This document shows, piece by piece, positions 34,213 to 44,008 of a DNA stretch of 64,000 nt. Made by a program: the position numbers and the translations under genes. Source of the stretch: Shewanella denitrificans OS217. GTDB taxonomy: Bacteria > Pseudomonadota > Gammaproteobacteria > Enterobacterales > Shewanellaceae. Numbering within the stretch: position 1 is the stretch's first letter; each line of letters begins with the position of its first letter. A model generated the notes under the pieces. The model was not told the origin of the DNA and searched no databases. It was given only the letters and a program-made list of their open reading frames with translations. Location: contig NC_007954.1 of the NCBI RefSeq assembly GCF_000013765.1, positions 2,728,001-2,792,000 of the forward strand, in the 5' to 3' direction.

Positions 34213-35493
34213 ATGACAAAAAATCATAAAATTTCAGTGGATCAACTTCAAGTCGGCACTCATATTAGCCTGCCAGTTTCTTGGAAAGATCATCCTTTTC
34301 TTTTTAGTAGCTTTAAGATTAAAGATGCTGCTCAAATCGAGCTTATCAGGCACTTAGGCATCACTGAAGTTTTCTTCAATCCAGAGAAAAGTGACACTCA
34401 GCCCCTCGCCTTAGATGCCATTCAAGGTGACAGCATAGATCTCGATGATATGGTCGATGCGAGTGATACTGATGAGATGATGCTGCTTAAAAATGAAATG
34501 GAAGTAAAAAAGCAAGACAGCATAGATAAACAGCAACAAATGCGCAGGAGCATTAACAAGACAGAAAAACAATTTGACCGCTCAGTCGCCATGATGCGAT
34601 CTGTGGTGTCAAAATTAGGCAGCCGCCCATTAAACGCCGTCAATGATGCCAAAGAGCTCATTCATAATTTAACCGACTTGCTGCTCAATTCAGATAATCT
34701 AGTACTGCATTTAATGGGGGATGCCAAACCCGAAGAAGGTATTTATCACCACTCACTTAACGTCTCAGTATTATGCATGTTATTAGGCAAGGGCTTAGGC
34801 TGGTCCAGAGAAGAAATAGAGTTGATTGGCATTGGGGCGTTATTTCACGATGTGGGTAAACTGAAAATTCCCAGCAACATCTTAAATAAGCGTACCCCTT
34901 TGAGCGTTCCTGAAGTTAACTTCATTAAACAGCACCCTTTAATGAGCATTAACTTCTTGAAACTTGCTGATAATTTCCCGGCCGCGGCGGAGCCCTTAAT
35001 TGCCAATCACCATGAATTTCTCGATGGTTCAGGCTCACCTCAAGGATTAAAAGCCGATAAACTGGATAATTTATCGCAACTGATTGCTGTGGTTAATGAA
35101 TACGATAATCTGTGTAATGGCAACATGCAAACTAAGGGTAAGACCCCTTTTGCTGCCTTAAGTTTTTTGTATAAAAATTACACTAAGAAGTTAAATAAAG
35201 AGTATGTTGGCAGGATGATTAAGACCTTAGGCATTTATCCTCCAGGTTGCATTATCGAGCTTTCATCAGGTCAGTTTGGCTTAGTGATGTCAGTCAACTT
35301 GAAGAATATTTTATTCCCGAGGATCATGGTTTACGATCCCCAAGTTCCTAAAGATCAGGCACCGATTATAGATTTAGAGCAAGAAGGCATCAAAATTGTC
35401 CGCTGCCTTCCCCCTGCCGCCCTGCCAGAGAACATCTTTAAATACTTAAATCCAAGAGAGAAAGTCAGCTACGGTCTTGGCAGTGAAAGTTAA
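34213..35493 (+). CDS. HD-GYP domain protein with N-terminal DUF3391
   Basis: This 426-residue protein has an N-terminal DUF3391 (about 5-130) and a C-terminal HD-GYP domain. The HD motif is FHDVGK at 211-216; the second His cluster is NHHEFLDGSG at 265-274. The signature then reads SP (275-276) where YP is normal, so GYP is GSP here. The upstream helix carries YHHSLNVS (178-185). HD-GYP proteins hydrolyse c-di-GMP; the change may alter activity or GGDEF interaction. It is divergent from the hydroxylase gene. Confidence 0.9.
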   Translation: MTKNHKISVDQLQVGTHISLPVSWKDHPFLFSSFKIKDAAQIELIRHLGITEVFFNPEKSDTQPLALDAIQGDSIDLDDMVDASDTDEMMLLKNEMEVKKQDSIDKQQQMRRSINKTEKQFDRSVAMMRSVVSKLGSRPLNAVNDAKELIHNLTDLLLNSDNLVLHLMGDAKPEEGIYHHSLNVSVLCMLLGKGLGWSREEIELIGIGALFHDVGKLKIPSNILNKRTPLSVPEVNFIKQHPLMSINFLKLADNFPAAAEPLIANHHEFLDGSGSPQGLKADKLDNLSQLIAVVNEYDNLCNGNMQTKGKTPFAALSFLYKNYTKKLNKEYVGRMIKTLGIYPPGCIIELSSGQFGLVMSVNLKNILFPRIMVYDPQVPKDQAPIIDLEQEGIKIVRCLPPAALPENIFKYLNPREKVSYGLGSES

Positions 35494-35610
35494 CCATAAC
35501 AGTTAACTGGCCATCATCGAGCAGGGGCTCAGTTTGAGCGCACCAGCAATATGAACTGTGCGCTTGTGCTAACAAACCTTGATATAAGCGCCTAGTATTA
35601 GCGCCTAGGA

Positions 35611-36558
35611 CTAGAGCCAGCCTTTTTGTTTGAAGAACAAATAAGTGCCGGCCGCACTTGCGAGCATCATCACTATTGCCATCGGATAACCGAACTGCCA
35701 AGTGAGCTCAGGCATACCGCCAAAGTTCATTCCATAACTACTGGCTATCAAGGTTGGCGGCATAAATACCACAGCGGCAACCGAGAATATCTTGATGATT
35801 TTATTCTGCTGTAAGCCACTAAAGCCCATGGCGGCATCGAGCAAAAAATTTAATTTATCGAAAATAAACTGGCTGTGTGGCATTAAAGATTCGATGTCTG
35901 ACAGCATTTCACGTAAATCTTTCATGTTGGCATCACTAAGCTGCTCACGGTAATAACGCTGCATGTAACGCAGTGAACGCTGAGTATCCAATAGACTTAA
36001 GCGAATTTTTCCGTTGGAGTCTTCCTGCAGCGTAATCAACTTAAACACCCGGTCCAATTCATCATTTTCAAAGACTTGCTGGCTAACATTATCAAGAACT
36101 GTATAAACATCTTCAATCAAATCAGATAAGTAGTCGACTTTAAGATTGAATAACTCAATCAATAGCCCTTGAGGAGTACTGATCTCTAAACGGCCAAGAC
36201 GCAGGTAATTACGCAATAAACGAATAAGACCAACATCTTCTTCCCTGATGGTTAATAAAAAACTTTCGCGCAAATTAAATGACACGTTAACGGCGCGTAC
36301 GTCTTGTCCCACACGTTGGGGGAATAAGGAGTTAATGTGCAAGCCATCGTTGTTTTGGTAAAAACGTGCCGACGCTTCAATTTCATTAATGTCATCTTCA
36401 TCGGGCACTTCTTCCACCGAAATGTGACTTAACCACTCACGCTCTTTCTCATCGGGTTTATAGAGATCGAGCCAAATCATGTCCTTGGGCAAAACATGAT
36501 CTACCGTTAATTCAGTAATAGTAAGTTGACGATTCTGATAGCTATATGCAGTGATCAT
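35611..36558 (-). CDS. corA: CorA family magnesium/divalent cation transporter
   Basis: This 315-residue channel has the signature YGMNFGGMPE near residue 290, placed between the two C-terminal transmembrane helices. The long cytoplasmic helical domain precedes it. It forms a pentamer in the inner membrane. Length and motif are standard. The gene is transcribed alone and is convergent with the HD-GYP gene. Confidence 0.94.
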   Translation of the reverse strand: MITAYSYQNRQLTITELTVDHVLPKDMIWLDLYKPDEKEREWLSHISVEEVPDEDDINEIEASARFYQNNDGLHINSLFPQRVGQDVRAVNVSFNLRESFLLTIREEDVGLIRLLRNYLRLGRLEISTPQGLLIELFNLKVDYLSDLIEDVYTVLDNVSQQVFENDELDRVFKLITLQEDSNGKIRLSLLDTQRSLRYMQRYYREQLSDANMKDLREMLSDIESLMPHSQFIFDKLNFLLDAAMGFSGLQQNKIIKIFSVAAVVFMPPTLIASSYGMNFGGMPELTWQFGYPMAIVMMLASAAGTYLFFKQKGWL

Positions 36559-36680
36559 ATGCCCCCCAAGCAGCCTTAAAGCGGTTTCAACCCATAATAG
36601 GTCAATTTTGGCGCTAGTTTACTCAATTAATAGGGAATGAACAGTAAAAACATCCCGATTTTAGAGGAAAATGTAATGAA

Positions 36681-36705
36681 ATAAAAAACGCCCTTACAGG
36701 CGTTT
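36681..36705 (-). terminator. Rho-independent terminator after yejK
   Basis: On the minus strand AAACGCC and GGCGTTT (7 bp, 6-base loop) are followed by TTTATTT. It lies about 60 bases beyond the yejK stop. Confidence 0.75.
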
Positions 36706-36762
36706 ATCCATAACAACTAACGACAAAAAAGTATCTTAACTTGTACTGTATTATTTAACTCA

Positions 36763-37788
36763 CTAGCCTTTTAAGCGTCTGTCTAACTGATCTTTTAAAT
36801 TGGCTGGCACGCCTTTTATCAATAGGGTGTCTGAAATCGGGTCGTAAATCACCCGCTCACCTAAATGACCGCCGTCAAAACTTAAGGTCACGCCGCCACC
36901 TGTGCCAGAGAATTTCTTAAGTTGGCGTAAACTGGCTTTGTCCGCGGGAAACTCTTCATCGAGCTCATAGGTGCCCGAGCTTGCAAAATCATAGAAGGAA
37001 TCCATGCCAGAGTCAGCCAATTCATCGGCTAAATCTTTAAGCTCGATGTCAGCCCCTACTTCGGCGCGTTCACTGCAGTAATCAAATACTTTGTCACGGC
37101 ATTGTTGGCGCTCATCTTTAGTGAGTTCACTGCCAGAGACAAAATCTTCCACCGCGTGCATCAAGGTTTTATTTTGTGCCTTGATATTTACGCCCTCGAC
37201 ACAGCCCATGAAATCTAAAAAGAAATCAGCGACTTTACGTCCAGCACGGCCACGAATGAAGGAGATGTATTTGCGAGAGTCTTTATCCGCTTGCCATTCG
37301 GTCAAGTCAATACGGGCTGCCAGCTGAATATTATTCAGATCTAAATGGTTATTCTGTGACAGCTCCATATCATCAAGCACTGTCATCGATGACTTAGCGC
37401 TGAGTAGAGCCACAAATAAATAATCGCTAGTCATGCTGGTGTAACATGACATCAGCAAGAAACCGCCTTGACTAAAATCATACTTTGCCAGCTCTTCTTG
37501 CAGCAGTTTGCTGGCCACGCCAGTAAACTCCACAAAGCCCAAATCGCCACTGCGATATTGACTTAGACCATCGGCAAAGGCGGGATTTGCCTCACCGTCT
37601 TCGCCATGGGTGCCAAAAAAGCCAAAGCCCTTCCCTGCTTTACCGGAGTAAGTTTGATGTAATTCCTCCAGCATGGCTTCAACGGCTTGACTGTTCAGCA
37701 AGGGTTGAGGACGCAGACGACAACGAAGTTGACCCTGACTATCCTGAGAAATCTCGTGAATAATTGCTTGTTCTATATTAATACTCAT
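36763..37788 (-). CDS. yejK: Nucleoid-associated protein YejK
   Basis: This 341-residue NdpA/YejK-family protein associates with the nucleoid. Matching segments include FVSGSELTKDE, RGRAGRKVADFFLDFMGC and GGVTLSFDGGHLGERVIYD. It is divergent from yejL, reproducing the enterobacterial yejK-yejL-yejM locus. Length matches the E. coli protein closely. The DNA-binding mechanism is unknown. Confidence 0.94.
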   Translation of the reverse strand: MSINIEQAIIHEISQDSQGQLRCRLRPQPLLNSQAVEAMLEELHQTYSGKAGKGFGFFGTHGEDGEANPAFADGLSQYRSGDLGFVEFTGVASKLLQEELAKYDFSQGGFLLMSCYTSMTSDYLFVALLSAKSSMTVLDDMELSQNNHLDLNNIQLAARIDLTEWQADKDSRKYISFIRGRAGRKVADFFLDFMGCVEGVNIKAQNKTLMHAVEDFVSGSELTKDERQQCRDKVFDYCSERAEVGADIELKDLADELADSGMDSFYDFASSGTYELDEEFPADKASLRQLKKFSGTGGGVTLSFDGGHLGERVIYDPISDTLLIKGVPANLKDQLDRRLKG

Positions 37789-37864
37789 AAGCCCTGATAG
37801 TGATACTGGTGGAAATCCGTTATTATATGCCGCTAATTCATTTCATTGTGAACATTTTTTAATT

Positions 37865-38077
37865 ATGGCTATCCAATCAAAATACACTAATACCCAAGTT
37901 GAAGCATTAATCAGTGAGCTACTGGCAGTTTTAGCCAAGCATCAAGCCCCCACAGACCTCAGTTTAATGGTGCTAGGCAACTGTGTGACTCACCTGTTAG
38001 AAAACAAGGTGCCTAGCGAATCGCGTCAAGCCGTGGCAGAACAATTTGCAAAAGCCTTAGTAAAATCAGTAAAGTAG
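37865..38077 (+). CDS. yejL: YejL family protein (DUF1414)
   Basis: This 70-residue protein aligns end to end with E. coli YejL; the APTDLSLMVLGN segment is shared. It is helical and of unknown function. The conserved place between yejK and yejM supports the call. yejM follows about 70 bases later on the same strand, so they are probably co-transcribed. Confidence 0.93.
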   Translation: MAIQSKYTNTQVEALISELLAVLAKHQAPTDLSLMVLGNCVTHLLENKVPSESRQAVAEQFAKALVKSVK

Positions 38078-38147
38078 ATATTCATCCTTGATGATCTTGC
38101 CCGTATCAGATCACCATTAGCGATTAATGACAGGAAAACGAGCTAGT

Positions 38148-39962
38148 ATGAGCGAGCGTAGAGAGCAAATGAGTCGCGATAAAGTATCTCGGCTTATCAA
38201 TTGGGGCCACTGGTTCGCCTTCTTCAATGGCTTACTGGCCATGATAGTGGGCGCGCGCTATTTATCCAGCCTAGGTTATCCAGAAACCTTGCTAGGCTGG
38301 GGTTATTTAGTCATCAGCACCTTAGGCCAATTTAGCTTTCTCGCGTTTATCGTCTATTTAGTTTTCTTGTTCCCTGTGACCTTATTGCTACCCTATTCGA
38401 AAATTTTGCGAGGCCTAGGCGCCCTTGTCGCCAGTTTAGGTCTGTGTATCTTGCTCTATGACACCATCATTTATGATGACTACGGCATTCATTTAAGTCC
38501 CTTTGCCTTCGATTTAGCCTGGGCCGATCTCAATGCCTTGCTCCATGGCACCTCTTATATAGTGACCCCCATAGGCATAGTGATCATCGAGTTAACTGCG
38601 GCTAATTTTATTTGGAAGCGCATAGAGAAAATTCAAAAGAAACAATTTGGTAATAAAGTGGTGTTGTTTATTGGCCTGTGTTTTATTTCCAGTCACTTAA
38701 TTCACATCTGGGCCGATGCGGCCGATATCACTGACATTACTCGCTTCGATGATGCTTACCCACTTTCCTATCCCGCCACTGCACGCAGCTTTATGGAGAG
38801 TCACGGCATTGAAGGCACTAAAGATATTGATGCCCTGTTAAACAATAAGCTCACCTCGGGCAGTGCTAAATTAACTTATCCCATAGCACCACTGCAATGC
38901 AGTGCTCAAACTGCCAGCAACATATTACTCATCAGCATAGACAGCCTAAGAGCGGATATGATTGATGACAAAACCATGCCGTTTTTATCTCAATATCAAC
39001 AGCAAAATCAATTTTTCAGTAAGCACTACAGTGGTGGAAATCAGTTTAAAACAGGCATGTTTTCATTGCTTTATGGCCTGCAGGCCAACTACAGTGACCG
39101 CCAAGAATTCCACAATAAGCGCCCTGTGATAACCGATGAATTATTAAAATCTGGCTATGAGCTTGGGTTATTTATACCCGAATTCAATCGTCAAAATGCC
39201 CTGATGAATAGCATGTTTGATGGGTTTGACATGAATGCCAGCTCACGCCTTGATGGCGGGGCTGCCGCCGATCTTGCCACAGTCACTAACTTTGCTCTGT
39301 GGCAAAAACAGCAAGCGGATGATACCGGCGCACCTTGGTTTGCCTTGGTCAATCTCACGGCGCCAAAAGATTATGATACCCCTATCGGCTTTTTGGGCAT
39401 AGAAACCGTCAAGCCGCCCTTCGAGTTAAAACCTGCAGAGAAGGTATTGTTTAATCAATATCGTCAGTCGTTACATTTTATCGACCAACAACTTAAGCAA
39501 TTGCTGTCTCAAGTGGATAACGACACCATAGTGCTCATCACAGGCACCCATGGACAGATATTCAACACCAATAGCGATGCGGTTAAGCGGGACTTATCTC
39601 CTGCCAATGTCAGGGTACCGCTAATTATTCACAGACCCGACACTCCTGCTAGTAAAGTAAAGTATCGCACCAGTCATTACGGCATAGTACCGACCTTAAT
39701 GACGCAAGTGCTGGGTTGTGATAATCCCATGGCCGACTACAGCGCAGGCCGCGGTTTGCTGGAACCCAGCAAGGAAACCTGGGTGTATATTGGTGACAGC
39801 CAAATATTTGCTATCTACCAAAAGAATGAGATCACTGTGCTAGACAGGTACGGCAAGTACCGTATTTATGACAGTCAGTTCAGCAAACGCTTAGACAAGA
39901 AAATGAGTGCCCCGGAACTGGTGCAAGTCATGCGAGAAGGCCGGCGCTTGTATAATCAATAA
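38148..39962 (+). CDS. yejM: Inner-membrane protein YejM/LapC (PbgA), LPS-level sensor
   Basis: This 604-residue protein has about five N-terminal transmembrane helices (DUF3413 region, beginning SRLINWGHWFAFFN) and a periplasmic sulfatase-like domain from about 250. In E. coli it signals LPS abundance to LapB/FtsH and so controls LpxC. Conserved blocks include SHLIHIWADA and LSYPATARSFMESHG. The sulfatase catalytic Cys/Ser signature is absent, as in the E. coli protein. I chose the ATG at 38148 from alignment with the E. coli start; 38127 is an alternative. lapB is not in the window. Confidence 0.9.
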   Translation: MSERREQMSRDKVSRLINWGHWFAFFNGLLAMIVGARYLSSLGYPETLLGWGYLVISTLGQFSFLAFIVYLVFLFPVTLLLPYSKILRGLGALVASLGLCILLYDTIIYDDYGIHLSPFAFDLAWADLNALLHGTSYIVTPIGIVIIELTAANFIWKRIEKIQKKQFGNKVVLFIGLCFISSHLIHIWADAADITDITRFDDAYPLSYPATARSFMESHGIEGTKDIDALLNNKLTSGSAKLTYPIAPLQCSAQTASNILLISIDSLRADMIDDKTMPFLSQYQQQNQFFSKHYSGGNQFKTGMFSLLYGLQANYSDRQEFHNKRPVITDELLKSGYELGLFIPEFNRQNALMNSMFDGFDMNASSRLDGGAAADLATVTNFALWQKQQADDTGAPWFALVNLTAPKDYDTPIGFLGIETVKPPFELKPAEKVLFNQYRQSLHFIDQQLKQLLSQVDNDTIVLITGTHGQIFNTNSDAVKRDLSPANVRVPLIIHRPDTPASKVKYRTSHYGIVPTLMTQVLGCDNPMADYSAGRGLLEPSKETWVYIGDSQIFAIYQKNEITVLDRYGKYRIYDSQFSKRLDKKMSAPELVQVMREGRRLYNQ

Positions 39963-40127
39963 GCTTATGATCAGAATGAGTTAAGAAAAATTTGTCTCAC
40001 TCGCTCAAGTAGCGATTAGATAGTAAGCAATTGACACTGTCTAGGTAACTAAGTGCTTGCGCCAATAACATCCAATTGATAAAGTGCTTGCTCGTTGAGA
40101 ACACCCCCCTTTATCTCAATGACATTT

Positions 40128-40204
40128 CGGGATATGGCCTAGTCCGGTAAGGCGCTTGTCTGGGGGACAAGAGATCACAGGTTCAAATCCTGTTATCCCG
40201 ACCA
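40128..40204 (+). tRNA. tRNA-Pro (anticodon GGG)
   Basis: This 77-base cloverleaf includes an encoded CCA end. The acceptor stem is CGGGATA/TATCCCG (40128-40134 and 40194-40200). The anticodon stem CTTGT/ACAAG encloses loop CTGGGGG, with anticodon GGG at 40162-40164. The T arm contains GGTTCAAATCC. It reads CCC and CCU proline codons. A strong terminator follows, and no integrated element is attached to the 3' end. Confidence 0.97.
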
Positions 40205-40213
40205 CATTTAATG

Positions 40214-40257
40214 AAAAAGCCCCGTGATTGACATTATGCCAATCACGGGGCTTTTTT
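40214..40257 (+). terminator. Rho-independent terminator after tRNA-Pro
   Basis: A stem of at least 12 bp (GCCCCGTGATTG with its complement) with a 9-base loop, A-run before and T-run after, follows 10 bases after the tRNA. Confidence 0.93.
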
Positions 40258-40301
40258 GTATCTGAAATTTTCAAGCATGATCCATCCTGTACGGGTTGGT
40301 G

Positions 40302-42140
40302 TCATCTCACCCCAAGCTTTCTCAGTTTACGATACAAGCTGTTGCGGCTAATGCCCAAATTTTTAGCGCACTGACTGACATTGGAGTCTGCGTCTAGAAA
40401 TGCCGCCATGATTTCTGCCTCTACCTGCTGAGCTAAATTCTGGCGGCACTTGGGCTTAAGCTCGGTATGACTTGTTTCTATAACAGGCGAAAATCCATGC
40501 TGTTTCACCGCAGTGGCACACGTCTGCAACTGAACTTGGATCTGCGAAGGTAATTTATCAAACGTGAGTTGTCGCTCACCTTCTGCCATCAAACACGCCA
40601 CTTGCATCATATTATCCAGCTCCCTGAGGTTACCAGGCCAAGAATAAGCTAACAAAAGCCCAAGCAGTTGCGGACACATGCCTTGCTCACCCAGACGGTA
40701 TTTACCATGAAGCTTCTCAATGATCCTCAGCTTATCTTGCCTGTCTCTTAGGGCGGGTAATCTTATCTGTAAGCCATTTAAGCGATAAAACAAGTCTTGT
40801 CTAAATTCACCACTTGCCACTTTTGACAATAGATCGCCATGACTTGCGGCCACCAATTGAATATCCACAGGGATAGCCTTGTTGGAACCAATGGGCACCA
40901 CTTCACGTTCCTGCAAAACCCGCAGTAACCGAGTTTGTACCATCAATGGCATATCACCAATCTCATCGAGAAATAAGAAACCTTCATGGGCTTGTCGAAT
41001 TTTCCCCATAAACCCTTGCTTGTTGGCGCCGGTGTAAGCGCCAGCTTGATAGCCAAACAATTCAGCCTCCACTAAGTCGTGAGGAATCGCCGCGCAGTTT
41101 ATCGCAACTAAGGGCTTAGCGTGACGGTCACTCTGACTGTGAAGTTGTTTAACAAAATGCTCTTTGCCCACTCCAGTTTCGCCGCAAATAAGTAATGGGA
41201 TTTGACGAGTTAACACTTTATTGGCCTGTTGCCAGGCTTGTTCTAATTGAGGGTCTTTAAATTTAAGCCCGAGTTTATTTGCTGTCTGCGAAGGGGCTGA
41301 CTTTTTGAGTGGCTGTTTTTCTACTTGCTGAGTTTTAAGGTGCAGCATCTTGTGCTGTGAATGCCGCTCTCGCTGCCAACGATCGCCAATGTGCTGAGTC
41401 AGAGAGTCCCCCACTTGCATGCTCTGCAATAAATGCTTCGCCATGGGGTTAAAACCCAATAATTTACCTTGACTGTCAGCCACTGCTATCCCTTGCCACA
41501 AGGAGCCAAACAAATGCGGCTGGGTGGCTAAGTCTACCCGATAATGGCTATCAGGGAGCTGGCATAATAAGGCGGTTTCTATGAGTTGGGCCAAACTTGA
41601 AATCAACAATAAGGTTTGCTGACTGTGCACTTGTTGTTCGCTGGTAATATCTAGCGCCGCAATTAATTCGCCGGAGGGAGAAAATATCGGGCTAGCCGTA
41701 CAGCTCATGAATCTGTGCTTGGCAAAAAAGTGCTGTTCGCCAATCACAGACACCAACTGCCTCGCCTTAAGCGCTGTGCCTATGGCATTGGTGCCTTGGT
41801 TTTCTTCTAACCAACTCACTCCTTCATCTAAGGCGATATTCGCAAGCTTGTCTGAGTATTTCGACAGCCCCCAATGCTTAAGCACATAACCATCACTAGC
41901 TGACAGAATAAGGCGGCTTTGGCTGTGGGCCATGACTTGATAAAACAGCGGCAAGGCTTGGGTTTCCACTAAGCGAATAAGCACAGAGTGATCGGCTTGT
42001 TTTTGCTGCAGACTCACAGGGTCGAGCTTGTGATATTCAGGGAGATGAGTCTGCTCTAAGCCAGCCAAGCTGCTTCTTTGCCAAGAATCGGTTAGCCAAT
42101 GAGAACTTCCTTGCAGCAAAGACGGTGTTTTAGCTGTCAT
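40302..42140 (-). CDS. acoR: Sigma-54-dependent transcriptional activator, AcoR-type
   Basis: The product is about 612 residues. An N-terminal GAF-like sensor region (about 50-200) precedes a AAA+ domain with Walker A GETGVGKE (about 320-327), the GAYTGA sigma-54 contact loop (about 367-372, Tyr in place of Phe), and FLFLDEIGD as Walker B. A Fis-type HTH (ISRNSLYRKLRKLGV) ends the protein. AcoR-like proteins activate acetoin or aldehyde catabolism. It is divergent from the aldehyde dehydrogenase gene. The ATG at 42140 follows GGAG by 7 bases; 42176 is a poorer alternative. Confidence 0.88.
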   Translation of the reverse strand: MTAKTPSLLQGSSHWLTDSWQRSSLAGLEQTHLPEYHKLDPVSLQQKQADHSVLIRLVETQALPLFYQVMAHSQSRLILSASDGYVLKHWGLSKYSDKLANIALDEGVSWLEENQGTNAIGTALKARQLVSVIGEQHFFAKHRFMSCTASPIFSPSGELIAALDITSEQQVHSQQTLLLISSLAQLIETALLCQLPDSHYRVDLATQPHLFGSLWQGIAVADSQGKLLGFNPMAKHLLQSMQVGDSLTQHIGDRWQRERHSQHKMLHLKTQQVEKQPLKKSAPSQTANKLGLKFKDPQLEQAWQQANKVLTRQIPLLICGETGVGKEHFVKQLHSQSDRHAKPLVAINCAAIPHDLVEAELFGYQAGAYTGANKQGFMGKIRQAHEGFLFLDEIGDMPLMVQTRLLRVLQEREVVPIGSNKAIPVDIQLVAASHGDLLSKVASGEFRQDLFYRLNGLQIRLPALRDRQDKLRIIEKLHGKYRLGEQGMCPQLLGLLLAYSWPGNLRELDNMMQVACLMAEGERQLTFDKLPSQIQVQLQTCATAVKQHGFSPVIETSHTELKPKCRQNLAQQVEAEIMAAFLDADSNVSQCAKNLGISRNSLYRKLRKLGVR

Positions 42141-42290
42141 ACCTATGCTCCATTTTGGCACACACAAGCGTGCCATTGCTGAACAGTGTAACCACAGAGC
42201 AGTAAGTAAGACTTACAGGCTCAAACACCTATCCTAATTAAAGTTATTATTTATCAGATAATTGAATAATTTTAAAAACAAAGGCCAACT

Positions 42291-42306
42291 TGGCTTAGTC
42301 CTTGTA
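42291..42306 (+). promoter_or_regulatory. Candidate sigma-54 (-24/-12) promoter for the dehydrogenase gene
   Basis: TGGCTTAGTCCTTGTA keeps the TGGC (-24) and TTG (-12) elements at the correct 16-base frame; the -12 C is T. It sits about 70 bases before the dehydrogenase ATG and next to a sigma-54 activator gene, as expected for AcoR control. Confidence 0.5.
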
Positions 42307-42373
42307 ACACATAGTCCTTGTAATCCTAACAAGCCCAACACAATAAAAATAGCCACAACAACAAGGAATTTTT

Positions 42374-43894
42374 ATGATCTATTCACAACCCGGCACAGAC
42401 GGTGCCAAAATGAATTTCAAGCCACTCTACAATAATTTTATTGGCGGAAAGTGGCAGCCTCCCGTTGGCGGCAAGTATTTTGATAATGGCTCGCCAGTTA
42501 ATGGCGAATTTTTCTGCCAAGTGCCCCGCTCTGATGGCCGCGATATCGAGCTGGCACTGGATGCAGCCCACACAGCCTTTGCCACTTGGGGTAAAACCAG
42601 CGTTACCGAACGCTCAAATCTACTGCTTAAAATTGCCGACAGGGTCGAGCAAAACATTGAATACTTAGCGGTGGCTGAAACCTGGGAAAATGGCAAAGCC
42701 GTGCGCGAAACCTTAAATGCCGATTTACCGCTGTTTGTCGATCATTTCCGTTATTTTGCTGCCGCTATCCGCGCCCAAGAAGGCAGCGCCGCTGAGCTTG
42801 ATATGAATACCGTTGCGTATCATTTCCCTGAGCCACTAGGGGTCGTCGGGCAGATCATTCCGTGGAATTTCCCGCTATTGATGGCCGCTTGGAAGATAGC
42901 CCCTGCCCTTGCTGCCGGTAACTGCATCGTATTAAAACCTGCCGAACAGACCCCAGCATCCATCTTAGTCTTGCTGGAACTTATCGAAGATATATTGCCA
43001 GCGGGGGTGTTAAATGTCGTTAATGGTTATGGCACAGAAGCAGGCCAAGCCCTAGCCACCAGCAAGCGCATCGCTAAATTGGCCTTTACGGGTTCTACAG
43101 CTGTGGGTCAGCACGTACTCAAATGCGCGGCAGAGTCGTTAATTCCGTCTACAGTTGAACTGGGCGGTAAGTCACCCAATATCTATTTTGCCGATGTACT
43201 CGAACACGAAGACAGCTACCTAGATAAAGCCATCGAAGGCATGCTACTGGCCTTTTTCAATCAAGGTGAGGTTTGTACTTGCCCTTCAAGGGTGCTAGTG
43301 CAAGAGAGCATCTATGATAAATTTATTGAAAAAGTCATCCAAAGGGCGAAAACCATCAAGCAAGGGGATCCACTGGATACTGACACCCAAGTTGGGGCAC
43401 AAGCTTCAAAAGAACAGTTTGATAAAATCTTAAGCTACTTAGCAATAGGCAAAAATGAAGGCGCCCAAGTGCTGATTGGCGGGGATCCTTTGCAACAAAG
43501 CGGCAGCCAGGCCCAAGGGTTCTACATTAACCCGACTATTTTAAAAGGTCATAACAAGATGCGGGTATTCCAAGAAGAAATTTTTGGCCCTGTTATTGCC
43601 GTCACCACCTTTAAAGATGAGGCTGAGGCACTCGCCATTGCTAATGACACAGAGTATGGCCTAGGAGCTGGCCTGTGGACTCGAGACATGAACCGCGCCC
43701 AGCGTATGGGTCGCGGCATTCAAGCGGGTCGAGTGTGGATAAATTGCTACCATGCTTACCCAGCTCATGCCGCTTTTGGTGGCTATAAAAAATCGGGCAT
43801 TGGCCGAGAAAATCATAAAATGATGCTCAACCATTATCAAAACACCAAAAACTTACTCATCAGTTATGATGTCAATCCGCTAGGATTTTTCTAA
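42374..43894 (+). CDS. aldB: NAD+-dependent acetaldehyde dehydrogenase (AldB/ExaC type)
   Basis: This 506-residue enzyme oxidises acetaldehyde and similar aldehydes to acids. It aligns with E. coli AldB throughout. Key motifs are QIIPWNFPLLMA, FTGSTAVGQ, ELGGKSPN with the conserved Glu, and the catalytic Cys in GEVCTCPSR (around residue 300). The C-terminal YHAYPAHAAFGGYKKSG block is typical of the AldB/ExaC group. AAGGA lies 6 bases before the ATG. The divergent sigma-54 activator and the -24/-12 element suggest aldehyde- or acetoin-induced expression. Confidence 0.93.
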   Translation: MIYSQPGTDGAKMNFKPLYNNFIGGKWQPPVGGKYFDNGSPVNGEFFCQVPRSDGRDIELALDAAHTAFATWGKTSVTERSNLLLKIADRVEQNIEYLAVAETWENGKAVRETLNADLPLFVDHFRYFAAAIRAQEGSAAELDMNTVAYHFPEPLGVVGQIIPWNFPLLMAAWKIAPALAAGNCIVLKPAEQTPASILVLLELIEDILPAGVLNVVNGYGTEAGQALATSKRIAKLAFTGSTAVGQHVLKCAAESLIPSTVELGGKSPNIYFADVLEHEDSYLDKAIEGMLLAFFNQGEVCTCPSRVLVQESIYDKFIEKVIQRAKTIKQGDPLDTDTQVGAQASKEQFDKILSYLAIGKNEGAQVLIGGDPLQQSGSQAQGFYINPTILKGHNKMRVFQEEIFGPVIAVTTFKDEAEALAIANDTEYGLGAGLWTRDMNRAQRMGRGIQAGRVWINCYHAYPAHAAFGGYKKSGIGRENHKMMLNHYQNTKNLLISYDVNPLGFF

Positions 43895-43940
43895 CAACGA
43901 TTTTTATAAAAAAGTGAACATCAAAATCTAAGTCAGCCTA

Positions 43941-43965
43941 AGACGCTCATCTCGAGCGCCTTTTT
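43941..43965 (+). terminator. Terminator after aldB
   Basis: A 7-bp stem with one mismatch (GACGCTC with GAGCGCC) and 5-base loop are followed by TTTTT. It also sits just beyond the convergent foldase-like gene. Confidence 0.7.
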
Positions 43966-44008
43966 CATTGAGGTTTGCCTTTTCTTCCCATTCGGAAATA
44001 GGTCTGTG

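Noticed and set aside
40128..40260. tRNA-Pro as an integration site for a mobile element
   Set aside because: The tRNA is intact, a terminator follows at once, and no integrase or direct repeat of the tRNA 3' end was seen nearby.
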